Shown: one piece after another, positions 17,199-25,682 of the stretch
Layout of the letters: every line of letters begins with the position of its first letter
Numbering within the stretch: position 1 is the first letter of the stretch
NCBI RefSeq assembly: GCF_042429435.1
Contig: NZ_JBHMAF010000086.1
Source of the DNA: Ectobacillus funiculus
GTDB taxonomy: Bacteria; Bacillota; Bacilli; Bacillales; Bacillaceae_G
Reading direction: 5' to 3' (one strand)
Length of the DNA stretch: 64,000 nt
Notes under the pieces: model-generated
Told to the model about the DNA's origin: nothing
The model's database searches: none
What the model saw: the letters and a program-made list of their open reading frames with translations, nothing else
Translations under genes and position numbers: made by a program

Positions 17199-18221
17199 TT
17201 AAAATGCCCGTAAATACTGAGTTGGCACTTCCGGCTCTTCCTTTAATGTTTCTGCTGCGTGAAGCGCCCAATATGGATCATGCAGCATACCGCGACCTAC
17301 AGCGATAAGATCTGCCTCGCCATTTCCTAGTGCAGCTTCGGCTACAAACGGATCGTCCAAATTTCCAACTGCAATGACCGGACAATCGAGCTGTTGCTTC
17401 AGCTCTCTTGCAAACGGCACCTGATAGCCTGGGTGAATACCCGGGCTGCCACCTGAGCCAATTGGGCCTTCTCCTCCAGATGACACATGGAATATGTCTG
17501 CTCCAGCTTTTTGATAGTTTTTACATATTTCCGCAATATAGTCAATACCATAGCCACCCTCAACATATTCAACGCCAGATACCCGGAAAATAAGCGGCAT
17601 ATTGGATGGCATCTCTGATTTAGCTGCTTCAATTACCTCTACCCCGAACTTAGACAAGTCTTGTCCGTATTCATCACTTCGTTTATTTGTTAGCGGAGAA
17701 TGGAATTGATGAATAAGATAACCGTGCGCACCATGAATTTCTACTGTATCAACACCAGCCTGCACCGCACGTCGGACTCCATCGCGAAATTTTTCAACCA
17801 GTTGCTTTACTTCATCTGTTGTCAATTCGCGCGGCACACCGTATCTCTCATTAAAACGAATGGCAGATGGGGCAACAGGCGTATGTATATGTTCAGCCTT
17901 ACGTCCCGAATGCGCAATTTGAATCCCAACTTTTGTACCATGAGCATGCATAGCATCAATCACTCTTTGAAATGCCGGCACATGATCATCTGACCAAATT
18001 CCAAGGTCAAATTCAGTCAGTCTGCCGTCTGGCTCTATATCTGTCATTTCCATAATAATTAGACCAGCTCCTCCAATGGCGCGGCTCGTATAATGAATCA
18101 AATGCCAGTCATTTGGCTTGCCATCCTTATTCATCACAGAATATTGACACATCGGCGGCATTACGATTCTGTTTTTTAGCTCTAAGCTTTTGTAGGAAAA
18201 CGGAGTAAATAGGTTTCTCAT
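17199..18221 (-). CDS. namA: NADPH dehydrogenase, old yellow enzyme family
   Basis: FMN-dependent ene-reductase acting on alpha,beta-unsaturated carbonyls and nitro compounds (B. subtilis YqjM/NamA). 340 aa from the ATG at 18221, against about 338 for YqjM. Family motifs: PPMCQYS with the redox-tuning Cys, HxxH-type active site in EIHGAHGYLIHQF, and the phosphate-binding GNLDDP...AVGRGML. The upstream extension to 18323 lacks a ribosome site; GGAAGAG precedes the chosen ATG. Divergent from an HxlR regulator that probably controls it. Confidence 0.93.
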   Translation of the reverse strand: MRNLFTPFSYKSLELKNRIVMPPMCQYSVMNKDGKPNDWHLIHYTSRAIGGAGLIIMEMTDIEPDGRLTEFDLGIWSDDHVPAFQRVIDAMHAHGTKVGIQIAHSGRKAEHIHTPVAPSAIRFNERYGVPRELTTDEVKQLVEKFRDGVRRAVQAGVDTVEIHGAHGYLIHQFHSPLTNKRSDEYGQDLSKFGVEVIEAAKSEMPSNMPLIFRVSGVEYVEGGYGIDYIAEICKNYQKAGADIFHVSSGGEGPIGSGGSPGIHPGYQVPFARELKQQLDCPVIAVGNLDDPFVAEAALGNGEADLIAVGRGMLHDPYWALHAAETLKEEPEVPTQYLRAF

Positions 18222-18391
18222 CAACACTCTTCCTTTCTTTATCTTCTCTTCCCTTTCAGAGCCGGAAACAGCCCTGCTGCCTCCGTGAAAGGTTGCTGTA
18301 ATACATATTATCCATACTACCATGATTCAAATCAGGAAGATAAAATTCTGCCCTTAGTACCGCTGCATAGCCCTATCCACTGCAGTAACTA

Positions 18392-18439
18392 CATACTTGG
18401 AGGTATGATAATGATAAAAAGTATACTGTCATGTATACT
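18392..18439. promoter_or_regulatory. candidate HxlR-type operators between namA and its regulator
   Basis: Two inverted repeats: CATAC-ttggag-GTATG (18392-18407) and AGTATAC-tgtcat-GTATACT (18420-18439). The second lies just upstream of the regulator's ribosome site. Such dyads suit HxlR-family autoregulation and control of the divergent namA. Confidence 0.5.
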
Positions 18440-18457
18440 AGATAAGAGGTGAAATAC

Positions 18458-18829
18458 GTGGCACATATTGATGAAAGCTTTAACTGTGAAAAAGAATTAA
18501 CGCTCGCGATTATCGGCGGAAAATGGAAAATGCTCATTTTATGGCACTTAGGAAAAAGCGGTACGAAGCGATTCGGCGAGCTAAAAGCACTCATCCCCGG
18601 CATCACACAGCGCATGCTTGTGAATCAATTGCGGGAATTAGAAGAGGATATGATTATTCATCGTGAGGTCTATCCAGTTGTTCCTCCAAAGGTAGAATAC
18701 TCCCTCACAAAGCAAGGGGAAAGCCTTATGCCAATTCTTGACTCGATGTATGAATGGGGTAAGAACTATATGGAGACTTTCGGGGGACAGGTTGCGCAGC
18801 ACGGTACAGCCAGCGATTCAGCTACATAA
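18458..18829 (+). CDS. HxlR-family transcriptional regulator
   Basis: Winged-helix regulator, about 123 aa from the GTG at 18458 (GAGGTG seven bases upstream); an in-frame GTG at 18449 is possible but overlaps that site. Family core IIGGKWKMLILWHL...FGELKALIPGITQRMLVNQLRELEED. An N-terminal Cys (SFNCEKE) sits where thiol- or quinone-sensing relatives such as YodB and HypR carry their sensing cysteine. Divergent from namA, so likely its electrophile-responsive regulator. Its stop codon forms the first bases of the next repeat copy. Confidence 0.85.
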   Translation: MAHIDESFNCEKELTLAIIGGKWKMLILWHLGKSGTKRFGELKALIPGITQRMLVNQLRELEEDMIIHREVYPVVPPKVEYSLTKQGESLMPILDSMYEWGKNYMETFGGQVAQHGTASDSAT

Positions 18830-18962
18830 AGAAAACCCGCCGATTGACGAGCCCTTCTCTTGGGCGAAGACAGAAGCATAGTTGCACTTTACTTTATTCT
18901 GAAAATTTCCTGCTACGTCGAATTCGCTTCTAGCCGGGAATTTATGTTTTCTTAAAGTGTAA
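18827..18962 (+). repeat. dispersed repeat, copy 5 (fused to a stop codon)
   Basis: Full-length copy; its first TAA is the stop codon of the HxlR gene. Hairpin CCGCCGATTGACG, then TTGGGCGAAGACAGAAG, GCTACGTCGAATTCGCTTCTAGCC, and the CTTAAAGTGT end. Confidence 0.85.
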
Positions 18963-18971
18963 AAACAAATA

Positions 18972-19011
18972 GTTGCACCCGTCCTTTACACGGGCTGTAA
19001 CTTATTTTTTT
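18972..19011 (+). terminator. terminator after the HxlR gene and repeat
   Basis: Hairpin GTTGCA-CCCGT ... ACGGGCTGTAAC followed by TTATTTTTTT. The remaining bases to 19209 show no further gene. Confidence 0.65.
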
Positions 19012-19209
19012 ATATCCTGCCCTGGATATTCGAGAAGCTTAATTTACATACAATTTCTCAAGCCAACCTGCTTTCCTTAGTATAAATTTTTACACTATGT
19101 AACCTACAAGTGCGTACTTGCAGAAGAGATTCGTTTGGCCAATAATAACAGTAGCATTCTTATGAGCAAGACAATACATTCATTCCTAACTATCAAGGAG
19201 GAAGAACTT

Positions 19210-20067
19210 ATGAAACTTAGAGTCTCAGCAATTCAATATCATCTTCATACCATCCAATCCTTCGACGAGTTTGCAAAGCAAGTCGAGCATTATATAAAAA
19301 CAGCCGAGGAATTTAGCGCTGATTTTGTTTTATTCCCAGAATTTTTCACAACACAGCTTATGTCCATCGGCAATGAAAATAAAAAGGCTCTGACGATAGA
19401 AGATCTGCCCGATTTTACCGAACAATACCGAGAATTGTTTATCAAGCTCGCAAAACAAACAGGCATGCATATTATCGGCGGCACACATGTTGTGCGCAAA
19501 GGTGATAAATTATACAATGTTGCCCATTTATTTTACCCAGATGGCAGAGTGGCAGAGCAAGCAAAGCTGCATATCACACCAACTGAAGTAAACGAATGGA
19601 ATATGGCACCTGGAGATGGCCTCCAGGTATTTGAAACAGATAAGGGAACAATCGCAATGCTAACGTGCTACGACATCGAATTCCCGGAAATCGTACGGAT
19701 GGCAAAAGCAAAAGGTGCTGATGTTATTTTCTGCCCTTCCTGCACAGATGACCGTCACGGCTTCCACCGCGTTCGTTACACAAGCCATGCGAGAACAATC
19801 GAAAATCAAGTATATGTCGTGACAACAGGTACGGTCGGTTCCCTTCCAACCGTAGACTTTATGCGAGCAAACTTCGGTCAGGCAGCCGTACTTACGCCAA
19901 ATGACATCCCGTTCCCGCCGCGCGGCATTTTAGTTGAAGGGGAGCTCAACCACGATATGATTGTCACAGCAGACCTGGATTTGGAGCTTCTTTATCAGGT
20001 GAGGGAAAGCGGCTCTGTCACAACATGGCGCGACCGCCGTACCGACCTCTATACAGATTGGAAATAG
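19210..20067 (+). CDS. carbon-nitrogen hydrolase (nitrilase superfamily)
   Basis: Amidase/nitrilase-fold enzyme, 285 aa from the ATG at 19210, which AAGGAGGAAGAACTT precedes; a longer frame from 19135 has no ribosome site. Catalytic triad: Glu44 (FPEFF), Lys119 (AKLHITP), Cys153 (LTCYDIEFPE). The product is complete, ending in ESGSVTTWRDRRTDLY. The gene is followed, after a repeat copy, by a GNAT acetyltransferase on the same strand. Single proteins fusing a GNAT domain to this hydrolase are known, so the two may act together. Substrate unknown. Confidence 0.85.
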   Translation: MKLRVSAIQYHLHTIQSFDEFAKQVEHYIKTAEEFSADFVLFPEFFTTQLMSIGNENKKALTIEDLPDFTEQYRELFIKLAKQTGMHIIGGTHVVRKGDKLYNVAHLFYPDGRVAEQAKLHITPTEVNEWNMAPGDGLQVFETDKGTIAMLTCYDIEFPEIVRMAKAKGADVIFCPSCTDDRHGFHRVRYTSHARTIENQVYVVTTGTVGSLPTVDFMRANFGQAAVLTPNDIPFPPRGILVEGELNHDMIVTADLDLELLYQVRESGSVTTWRDRRTDLYTDWK

Positions 20068-20181
20068 TGAAGAAAACTTGCCGATTGGTGAAGACAGAAG
20101 CGTAGTTGCACTTATTTATTCCTAACATTCTCTACTACGCCGAATTCATTTCTAGCTAAAAATTTCTTTCTTAAAATATAG
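20068..20181 (+). repeat. dispersed repeat, copy 6 (shortened)
   Basis: Starts one codon after the hydrolase stop (TGAAGAAAACTTGCCGATTGG), skips the CCCTTGGGC segment, and ends CTTTCTTAAAATATAG just before the ribosome site of the GNAT gene. Confidence 0.8.
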
Positions 20182-20198
20182 AAAAAGGAGCATCACAT

Positions 20199-20870
20199 AT
20201 GGAGTATAAAAGAATTACAAGCATACAAGACCCTTTATTTAAACAAATGCACGAACTCATGCAAAACGTATTTCCCCCTGAGGAAGTATTAGAGTTTGAT
20301 TTGTGGAAAGAACCTTTAGAGTATCCGGGCATTCGCGTATTTATAGCGGTTCATGAAGATAAAGTTGTTGGCGCGACAGAATACCGCTATTATGAGGATT
20401 TCAACGTAGCAATGACAGACTTTACCATCATTGGTCAAGCAGGGCTTGGTATTGGCCCATTTTTAGCTGAAAACCGCCGTGAAGATTTACTTGCATTAGC
20501 TGCAGGGAATGGTAAAGAGCTCTACGGCATGTTCGCTGAAATTTATGATCCATATCGGGTGGAGCATCATGAATTTGGCGGCGTGAAGCCAATGGACCCG
20601 TATGTTCGCCGTGAGGTGTTATCTCATCTGGGCTACAAACGTCTGGATTTTTCTTATATTCATCCGTCTTGGAATAATGATGGCGAGGCAGTTGAAGGAT
20701 TAGACCTTTGCTTCCTGCCGATGCAAAAAGAAACAACGCACATTGCATCAAAACTCATTGTCCAATTTTTAAGACGCTATTATACCGTATTGCCAAACAA
20801 ACCGCAATCTTGGTATGAGATGGTAGAGAAGCTAGAAGCAAAAGAAACAATTGCGTTGCTGCTGTTATAA
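20199..20870 (+). CDS. GNAT-family N-acetyltransferase
   Basis: 223 aa. The N-terminal segment MEYKRITSIQDPLFKQMHELMQNVFPPEE and VFIAVHEDKVVGATEYRYY fit a GNAT acetyl-CoA-binding fold, but the usual Q/RxxGxG/A loop is not clear; the nearest is GQAGLGIG. It pairs with the upstream nitrilase-family gene. ATG with AAAAAGGAG upstream. Acceptor substrate unknown. Confidence 0.7.
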   Translation: MEYKRITSIQDPLFKQMHELMQNVFPPEEVLEFDLWKEPLEYPGIRVFIAVHEDKVVGATEYRYYEDFNVAMTDFTIIGQAGLGIGPFLAENRREDLLALAAGNGKELYGMFAEIYDPYRVEHHEFGGVKPMDPYVRREVLSHLGYKRLDFSYIHPSWNNDGEAVEGLDLCFLPMQKETTHIASKLIVQFLRRYYTVLPNKPQSWYEMVEKLEAKETIALLLL

Positions 20871-20886
20871 TAAAAGAGACAAATGT

Positions 20887-20933
20887 AAGAAGAGGGAGAG
20901 CGGCAAAATCATTCGCTGCTTCCCCCTCTTCTT
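20887..20933. terminator. bidirectional terminator
   Basis: Long hairpin AAGAAGAGGGAGAGC ... GCTTCCCCCTCTTCTT between convergent genes. Confidence 0.75.
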
Positions 20934-20940
20934 ATAGTCC

Positions 20941-21231
20941 CTATAATCTTATCATCACCTGGGTACCATCTTGTAATGTTACATCAACAATCACAAGACC
21001 TCTTTGTTGCTTTAACTCTGTAATCACTACGCTCAGAAAGCGCTTTATCACCATTGCATCCAAAGGTGCGATAGAAAAGTCTGTGCGCCCTAACCGACGC
21101 CGTATCCACATATCTACCTGCCTCCAAAGGAATTTAGAAGACAGCAAAGAGCTAAAAACATATAGAAAACTATATGGAACCGGAATCGTAAATCTGCGGC
21201 TCTGATTCGTTTTAATTTTGACTGTCATCAT
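20941..21231 (-). CDS. hypothetical protein, 96 aa, third gene of the DUF2089 operon
   Basis: Basic protein (QSRRFTIPVPYSFLYVF near the N-terminus, RRRLGRTDF in the middle) ending in a predicted beta-rich segment GLVIVDVTLQDGTQVMI. No recognised domain. It starts eight bases after the preceding gene's stop, so translation is probably coupled; ATG codons at 21231 and 21228 are both possible. Its function is likely tied to the SHOCT-like protein encoded before it. Confidence 0.6.
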   Translation of the reverse strand: MMTVKIKTNQSRRFTIPVPYSFLYVFSSLLSSKFLWRQVDMWIRRRLGRTDFSIAPLDAMVIKRFLSVVITELKQQRGLVIVDVTLQDGTQVMIRL

Positions 21232-21239
21232 CGAAAAAC

Positions 21240-21617
21240 CTATTCAATAACAACAGCTACAGTATCACCATTAGCTGATTGAATATCGACAATCTGGCCG
21301 TCTAATTCATTTTCAATTGCATCGATTAATAAATCAATATCTAAATCTTTTACATATTTCTCTGCTTGCGGCACGTTTAGCGCAATACCATGGCCCGCTT
21401 TTAACACAGCTTTCACCAGTTTAATCGGTACATTTACGTTTACGTTGTCGTGCTCCTTCGAAACGACACGTATTTTTAAGGTTTTATCTAAATACGAAGC
21501 AGACATTGCACGGGGTAATTCTTTTTCCTTCAGCACATGGATCAGCTCAGCTGCTTTGTCAGAATCTATTTTTCCTTCTTGTACCATCGTTAGTACCTTT
21601 GAAATCTCTTCTTTCAT
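21240..21617 (-). CDS. SHOCT-like domain protein (YvlB N-terminus-like), 125 aa
   Basis: N-terminal SHOCT-like helical hairpin (ISKVLTMVQEGKIDSDKAAELIHVLKE) followed by two similar beta-rich stretches, KTLKIRVVSKEHDNVNVNVPIKLVKAVLKAG and a terminal segment with GQIVDIQSANGDTVAVVIE. Similar domains occur in B. subtilis YvlB, an envelope-stress operon member. GGGGGAG ribosome site. Middle gene of a three-gene operon. Confidence 0.7.
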   Translation of the reverse strand: MKEEISKVLTMVQEGKIDSDKAAELIHVLKEKELPRAMSASYLDKTLKIRVVSKEHDNVNVNVPIKLVKAVLKAGHGIALNVPQAEKYVKDLDIDLLIDAIENELDGQIVDIQSANGDTVAVVIE

Positions 21618-21628
21618 TTGAACTCCCC

Positions 21629-22000
21629 CTATTCACTTTTTAGTAATCGAATTGCTTCTTCTGCGGTGATTTCACCATTTTCTAACATAGAAACAATTTT
21701 TTTCTCATCACGCTGATTTTTTTTCACTGTTTCTGTGTCATATCCAAGCGCAGTAATAATATCATTTAATTTCCCACGCACAGTCGGATAAGAGATGCCA
21801 AGTTCCTTTTCGACTTCTTTAATATTGCCCCTACAAATCAAAAACGTTTCGACAAATTGAAGCTGTTCTGAAGATAAAGAAGCAATCTTTGATAATTTAA
21901 ACTCATTTTCAATTGTCGTATGACAACGCGAACAATGTAATTTTGTAATATGTAGCGAATTGCTACAAACAGGACAGTTGGTTAGAACAGAATATGCCAT
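21629..22000 (-). CDS. DUF2089-family zinc-ribbon/HTH protein
   Basis: 123 aa. N-terminal zinc ribbon with paired cysteines (NCPVC near residue 8 and LHCSRCH near 24), a central helix-turn-helix (NIKEVEKELGISYPTVRGKLNDII), and a C-terminal SHOCT-like hairpin (LENGEITAEEAIRLLKS). This layout matches DUF2089 proteins. Probable transcriptional regulator of its own operon. The ATG at 22000 gives the typical start; the longer frame to 22048 is AT-rich. Confidence 0.8.
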   Translation of the reverse strand: MAYSVLTNCPVCSNSLHITKLHCSRCHTTIENEFKLSKIASLSSEQLQFVETFLICRGNIKEVEKELGISYPTVRGKLNDIITALGYDTETVKKNQRDEKKIVSMLENGEITAEEAIRLLKSE

Positions 22001-22243
22001 AAGAAAACCCTTTCTCTCATTTGAATTGATTATACAACCGAAAATCAATAAAGTAAATAAAATAATTAATAAAAATCAAAAACTACAACATTAAAATTAA
22101 TTTTATTGATTTCAAACTTTAAATTTTAAATAAAACATTCAATTTTATTATTCATAATGTATTTACGCTTTAATGGAGAATGCGCTCTTCGTGACTCAGA
22201 GGACTTTCACTCTAAGAGCTGCAGCTTTTCAAACTGCATTACA
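22001..22243. other. very AT-rich spacer, no gene seen
   Basis: Long A/T stretches (22040-22160) with no convincing frame; presumably holds the promoter of the DUF2089 operon. Confidence 0.4.
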
Positions 22244-22276
22244 AAAAGGGAAGAAGCATAGCGCTTCTTCCCTTTT
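22244..22276 (-). terminator. terminator of the small IDEAL protein gene
   Basis: Perfect 14-bp stem AAAAGGGAAGAAGC-atagc-GCTTCTTCCCTTTT. Confidence 0.8.
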
Positions 22277-22302
22277 CTATCATTATGTTATTTATTATTG
22301 TT

Positions 22303-22500
22303 CTAAGCTAACATCTTTAGCTCTGTTGTTAATTTCAGAAAGGCTTCTTTATCTCCATGTTCCAGTGAGTGATCGATTTTCTTTTGCAGTTGCTCTTTAC
22401 GGAATTTACGAATTGATTCTTCCAAAACCATTTCAGCAAACAGCGAATACATAGCATCTAACCCAGCTTGTTTCGGTGCATTCAGCATATATTTTTTCAT
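22303..22500 (-). CDS. small IDEAL-domain protein, 65 aa
   Basis: Almost the whole protein is an IDEAL domain: LDAMYSLFAEMVLEESIRKFRKEQLQKKIDHSLEHGDKEAFLKLTTELK. Such small proteins are common in Bacillus and mostly uncharacterised. Start at 22500 with GGGAG nine bases upstream; an upstream TTG at 22509 touches that site. Own terminator downstream. Confidence 0.8.
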   Translation of the reverse strand: MKKYMLNAPKQAGLDAMYSLFAEMVLEESIRKFRKEQLQKKIDHSLEHGDKEAFLKLTTELKMLA

Positions 22501-22610
22501 AGAAATCAACTCCCTGTCCTTTTTTACATTATATGCTAAAATTTCAGATTATTCAAATATTTTTTATTTTTTTATCTGAAAATATTTTCCAGTTTATTTT
22601 CTCTATATAC

Positions 22611-22702
22611 TAAAGAGGGCAAAGGCGTAGTTGCACTTACATCTTGTTCCTAACATCTCCTCTACGTCAAGCCTACTTTCAGCCGGAAATTTACCACTTA
22701 TA
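22611..22702 (+). repeat. dispersed repeat, copy 7 (3' part)
   Basis: Begins TAAAGAGGGCAAAGGCGTAG and runs through CTACGTC and GCCGGAAATTTA to the 3' end, lacking the 5' hairpin, which instead follows it (copy 8). Confidence 0.75.
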
Positions 22703-22750
22703 AAAAAAGAAAACTCGCCGATTGGCGAGCCTTTTAGCAAAGACAAAGGA
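22703..22750 (+). repeat. dispersed repeat, copy 8 (5' part)
   Basis: AAAGAAAACTCGCC-gatt-GGCGAGCC then AGCAAAGACAAAGGAGCAG, stopping before the core. It directly follows a 3' part, giving a permuted order. Confidence 0.75.
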
Positions 22751-22816
22751 GCAGTATCCCCCGTCACTTCCTTTATCCATGTATATGCACACATAATGAA
22801 AGCACCGACTAATTTT

Positions 22817-23605
22817 CTAACTACTCGCACTCGTATATGACCGAAGCGCATACCGCCAAAATCGACGTGATAACCATAAAAATACGCCGGCAATTAAAAT
22901 CGATGCTGCAGCTGCGGTTATATCCCATTTCCCTAGCAGAGCCAAAGCCGGTGTGCTTGTAATAAAAGCGGCAGGCAAGACATACGTAAGTGCGATGCGC
23001 AGCCAGCCGCGATACATACCGATGGGAAAACGTGTCGTTTCAAAGAAGGAATTAAAAACAAACGATAGATCGTCCATGCGAATAACCCAAAAAGCCGTTG
23101 TCATGAGAAGCATCCAGAGAGAATAGATGATTATAAACGACGAGCAAATCGTCACACAAAATATAAGTACATCCGCCAGAGACGGAATATACTGTTTTTG
23201 CACCAATGCATATAGAACAAGAGCGATGCCAAGCAGCACATCAATAAGCCTCCAAAACACTAAATGACGAAAACTCACGTAAAACATACTATCTATAGGC
23301 TTTGTGAGAACATAATCAAATGTTCCTTTGCGAATATGCTGCAGCAGCCGCGACATATTTGGACGAAGCGCAAAATCAATCAATCCCTGCAGCGTGTTGA
23401 ACACGCCAAGCAACAGCAGCACATCCTCATACACCCAGCCGCCAAGTTTATTCGTTTGATAAAAGAAGATGTGAATCGTCAAAATAGCAATCCCGATACC
23501 AAACAAACTTGACAGTAAATTCCCGACAAATTCGCTGCGGTACTCCAGCTCTTCTACTAAACATGTTCGAAAAAACTCACGAAAGATACGCCAATATCTT
23601 CGCAT
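22817..23605 (-). CDS. ABC-2 type transporter permease
   Basis: 262 aa with about six hydrophobic segments; resembles the ABC-2/DUF990 permeases. ATG at 23605 with a GGGGGG run upstream; a longer frame to 23665 overlaps the previous gene. Third gene of an ATPase-permease-permease operon; the two different permeases probably form a heterodimer with an ATPase dimer. Exported substrate unknown. Confidence 0.85.
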   Translation of the reverse strand: MRRYWRIFREFFRTCLVEELEYRSEFVGNLLSSLFGIGIAILTIHIFFYQTNKLGGWVYEDVLLLLGVFNTLQGLIDFALRPNMSRLLQHIRKGTFDYVLTKPIDSMFYVSFRHLVFWRLIDVLLGIALVLYALVQKQYIPSLADVLIFCVTICSSFIIIYSLWMLLMTTAFWVIRMDDLSFVFNSFFETTRFPIGMYRGWLRIALTYVLPAAFITSTPALALLGKWDITAAAASILIAGVFLWLSRRFWRYALRSYTSASS

Positions 23606-23606
23606 A

Positions 23607-24380
23607 CTATCCCCCCACTGCCTGGTTTTTCTTAAGTCCCGCCTGCCACAGCAGACTAAGTACAATCACGAAAAAGAGCAACCAGCTCATTGCCCCGACA
23701 AAGCCGTACATAATAGCTGTTCCTTGTATACTTCCCGTCACAATTTCAATCGGGAAGCCAATCATATAGCGAAAAGGCAAATACAAGCTAATTTTCTGAA
23801 TGAGCGGTGGGAGCAGTGATAAAGGGGCAATACGGCCTGACACAAAGAGCGAGATCGCTTCAAACATTCCGTATACAGCCGTTACCTTCGTAATCCAAAA
23901 GCCAAGAAGACCGAATGAATAGCTAAACAAAAATCGAATAGCAGCTGCGACTATAAGCGCCGCAAGAAAAAGAAGTACCTGCAATGTACTCATTTGAAAA
24001 CGCAAAGCTGGAACAAAGAGAGCAAGAATGCCCCATATTGGAAGCAAAATCACAAAAAATAACGCCTTATATACAAAATTTTCAGCAATCGCCCAATGAA
24101 TCGGATGCAAGGGACGAACGATTTGATAAGAGAACGTCCCTTCCCGAATTTCACGCTCAAGCTCCCAAACATCCCAAGCGCTTGTCATCCGTTCTACAAA
24201 AATAAGAACAGCAAAGTAAAAAATAAATGCTTCTTCTTGCTTTGGGTAAATATTCATCCATACGAGCATAGTAATGAGCGGCTGCACCATCGCGCCTGTC
24301 ATCCAAACAATAGTAGCCAGCTGATAGGCGAACATTTCCACGTACTTCATGCGAAGAAGGACAACATATTTATGAAGCAT
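23607..24380 (-). CDS. ABC-2 type transporter permease
   Basis: 257 aa, six predicted membrane spans; contains WELEREIREGTFSYQIVRPLHPI, a segment typical of this permease family (a similar IRKGTFDYVLTKPI occurs in the neighbouring permease). The ATG at 24380 overlaps the ATPase stop by 11 bp, and GGAGGG precedes it. The next permease begins one base after this gene's stop. Confidence 0.86.
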   Translation of the reverse strand: MLHKYVVLLRMKYVEMFAYQLATIVWMTGAMVQPLITMLVWMNIYPKQEEAFIFYFAVLIFVERMTSAWDVWELEREIREGTFSYQIVRPLHPIHWAIAENFVYKALFFVILLPIWGILALFVPALRFQMSTLQVLLFLAALIVAAAIRFLFSYSFGLLGFWITKVTAVYGMFEAISLFVSGRIAPLSLLPPLIQKISLYLPFRYMIGFPIEIVTGSIQGTAIMYGFVGAMSWLLFFVIVLSLLWQAGLKKNQAVGG

Positions 24381-25350
24381 GAGATCCCTCCTGAAACGCG
24401 AGCGTAATGACCTCCTCCATCGGTGGATCCTCAATATTTAAATCATGGACTTCAAACTGCTGCAAAAATTGCGCAGACACCTCTGGAATGCGCTCACGCG
24501 GCACACGCAGCGTTACCTTTCCTTCCTCAACCGCAACAAGCTCGCCATATGTGTTCCACGGGATATTTGGGACATCCGGCAAACGCAGTTCCAGCAACTT
24601 ATATGGCGTGAGCTTTTCGGTTAACACCTTTAAATCGCCGTCATATAACAGCTTTCCATGATTAATAATTAACACCCGGTCACAAAGCGCCGTGACATCG
24701 CCCATATAGTGGGATGTTAATAAAATCGTTGTTTTGTGCTCACGATTGTATTTTCCGATAAACTGACGGACCTTTTCCTGCGTATGTACATCAAGTCCAA
24801 TCGTCGGTTCATCCAAAAATAAAATCTTCGGTCTATGTAATAGAGCGGCCGCCAGCTCACACTTCATCCGCTGTCCAAGCGATAGACTGCGCGTCGGCTT
24901 TGTCAATAACGGTTCCAATTCTAACAACTCAACAAGTTCATCCAACGTTTGCCGGAACGTTCGCTCCTCAATCTCATAAATAGCCTTATTGACCAAAAAC
25001 GTCTCCATCGGCGGAATATCCCAAATGAGTTGACTTTTCTGTCCCATCACTAAGCTCATCATTTTTTTAAATTCTGCTTTTTGTTCAAAGGGAACGTAGC
25101 CACCGACTTGAATCTGTCCAGCTGTTGGGTGAAGAAGCCCAGCTAACATCTTAATCGTCGTTGTCTTCCCCGCCCCGTTCGGTCCTAAAAACCCGACAAT
25201 TTCCCCAGATGGGATATGAAACGAGATATCCTTCACCGCTTCTACAAGGTGGTACTCCCGCTTAAACAAACTGCGCAGCGCATCGGTCCAACCAGCCTGC
25301 CGAACATGGATTTGAAATTGTTTGTTTAACTGTTGCACTTCAATCGACAT
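24370..25350 (-). CDS. ABC transporter ATP-binding protein
   Basis: 326 aa nucleotide-binding subunit. Walker A GPNGAGKTT (about 58-66), Q-loop near MGQKSQL, signature LSLGQRMKCE, Walker B ILFLDEPTIGLD, H-loop LTSHYMGD, and a C-terminal extension typical of ABC-2 exporter ATPases. ATG at 25350 with TGGAGGT upstream. First gene of the operon. Confidence 0.93.
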   Translation of the reverse strand: MSIEVQQLNKQFQIHVRQAGWTDALRSLFKREYHLVEAVKDISFHIPSGEIVGFLGPNGAGKTTTIKMLAGLLHPTAGQIQVGGYVPFEQKAEFKKMMSLVMGQKSQLIWDIPPMETFLVNKAIYEIEERTFRQTLDELVELLELEPLLTKPTRSLSLGQRMKCELAAALLHRPKILFLDEPTIGLDVHTQEKVRQFIGKYNREHKTTILLTSHYMGDVTALCDRVLIINHGKLLYDGDLKVLTEKLTPYKLLELRLPDVPNIPWNTYGELVAVEEGKVTLRVPRERIPEVSAQFLQQFEVHDLNIEDPPMEEVITLAFQEGSHAS

Positions 25351-25372
25351 ACATACCTCCAGCATTTTTTAT

Positions 25373-25512
25373 TTAAAGAAAACTCGCCGCGCACCCTTCT
25401 ATGCACAAGGTCCTTTGTTCTAGTGCACGGACAGTTATTCTAAAGACAGAAGTGAATTACATTCACTAGCAAACACCCTACAAGATCCTTGTACTTTTCC
25501 ACAGTGTGAAAA
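25373..25512 (+). repeat. dispersed repeat, copy 9 (degenerate)
   Basis: Left end TTTAAAGAAAACTCGCCG and right end GTACTTTTCCACAGTGTGAAAAA are recognisable; the centre is replaced by unrelated sequence with its own dyads (GTGCACGG, GTGAATTACATTCAC). Confidence 0.5.
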
Positions 25513-25682
25513 AGCCTTTTATTTTCCACTCAGGAAAACAAGTAGATAACCTGTGTTCTATTATAATAATTCCTCGAAATTATGCCCAATTCTTTCTATT
25601 TTTTCGGATAAAAAATTTCTATAAGATTAACATATGCTATAATGAAATCGATCACATCTTTATTCGAAGGGAGTATACAATC

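Noticed and set aside
22173..22454. 93-aa frame over the IDEAL gene terminator
   Set aside because: Antisense to a supported small gene and crosses its terminator.
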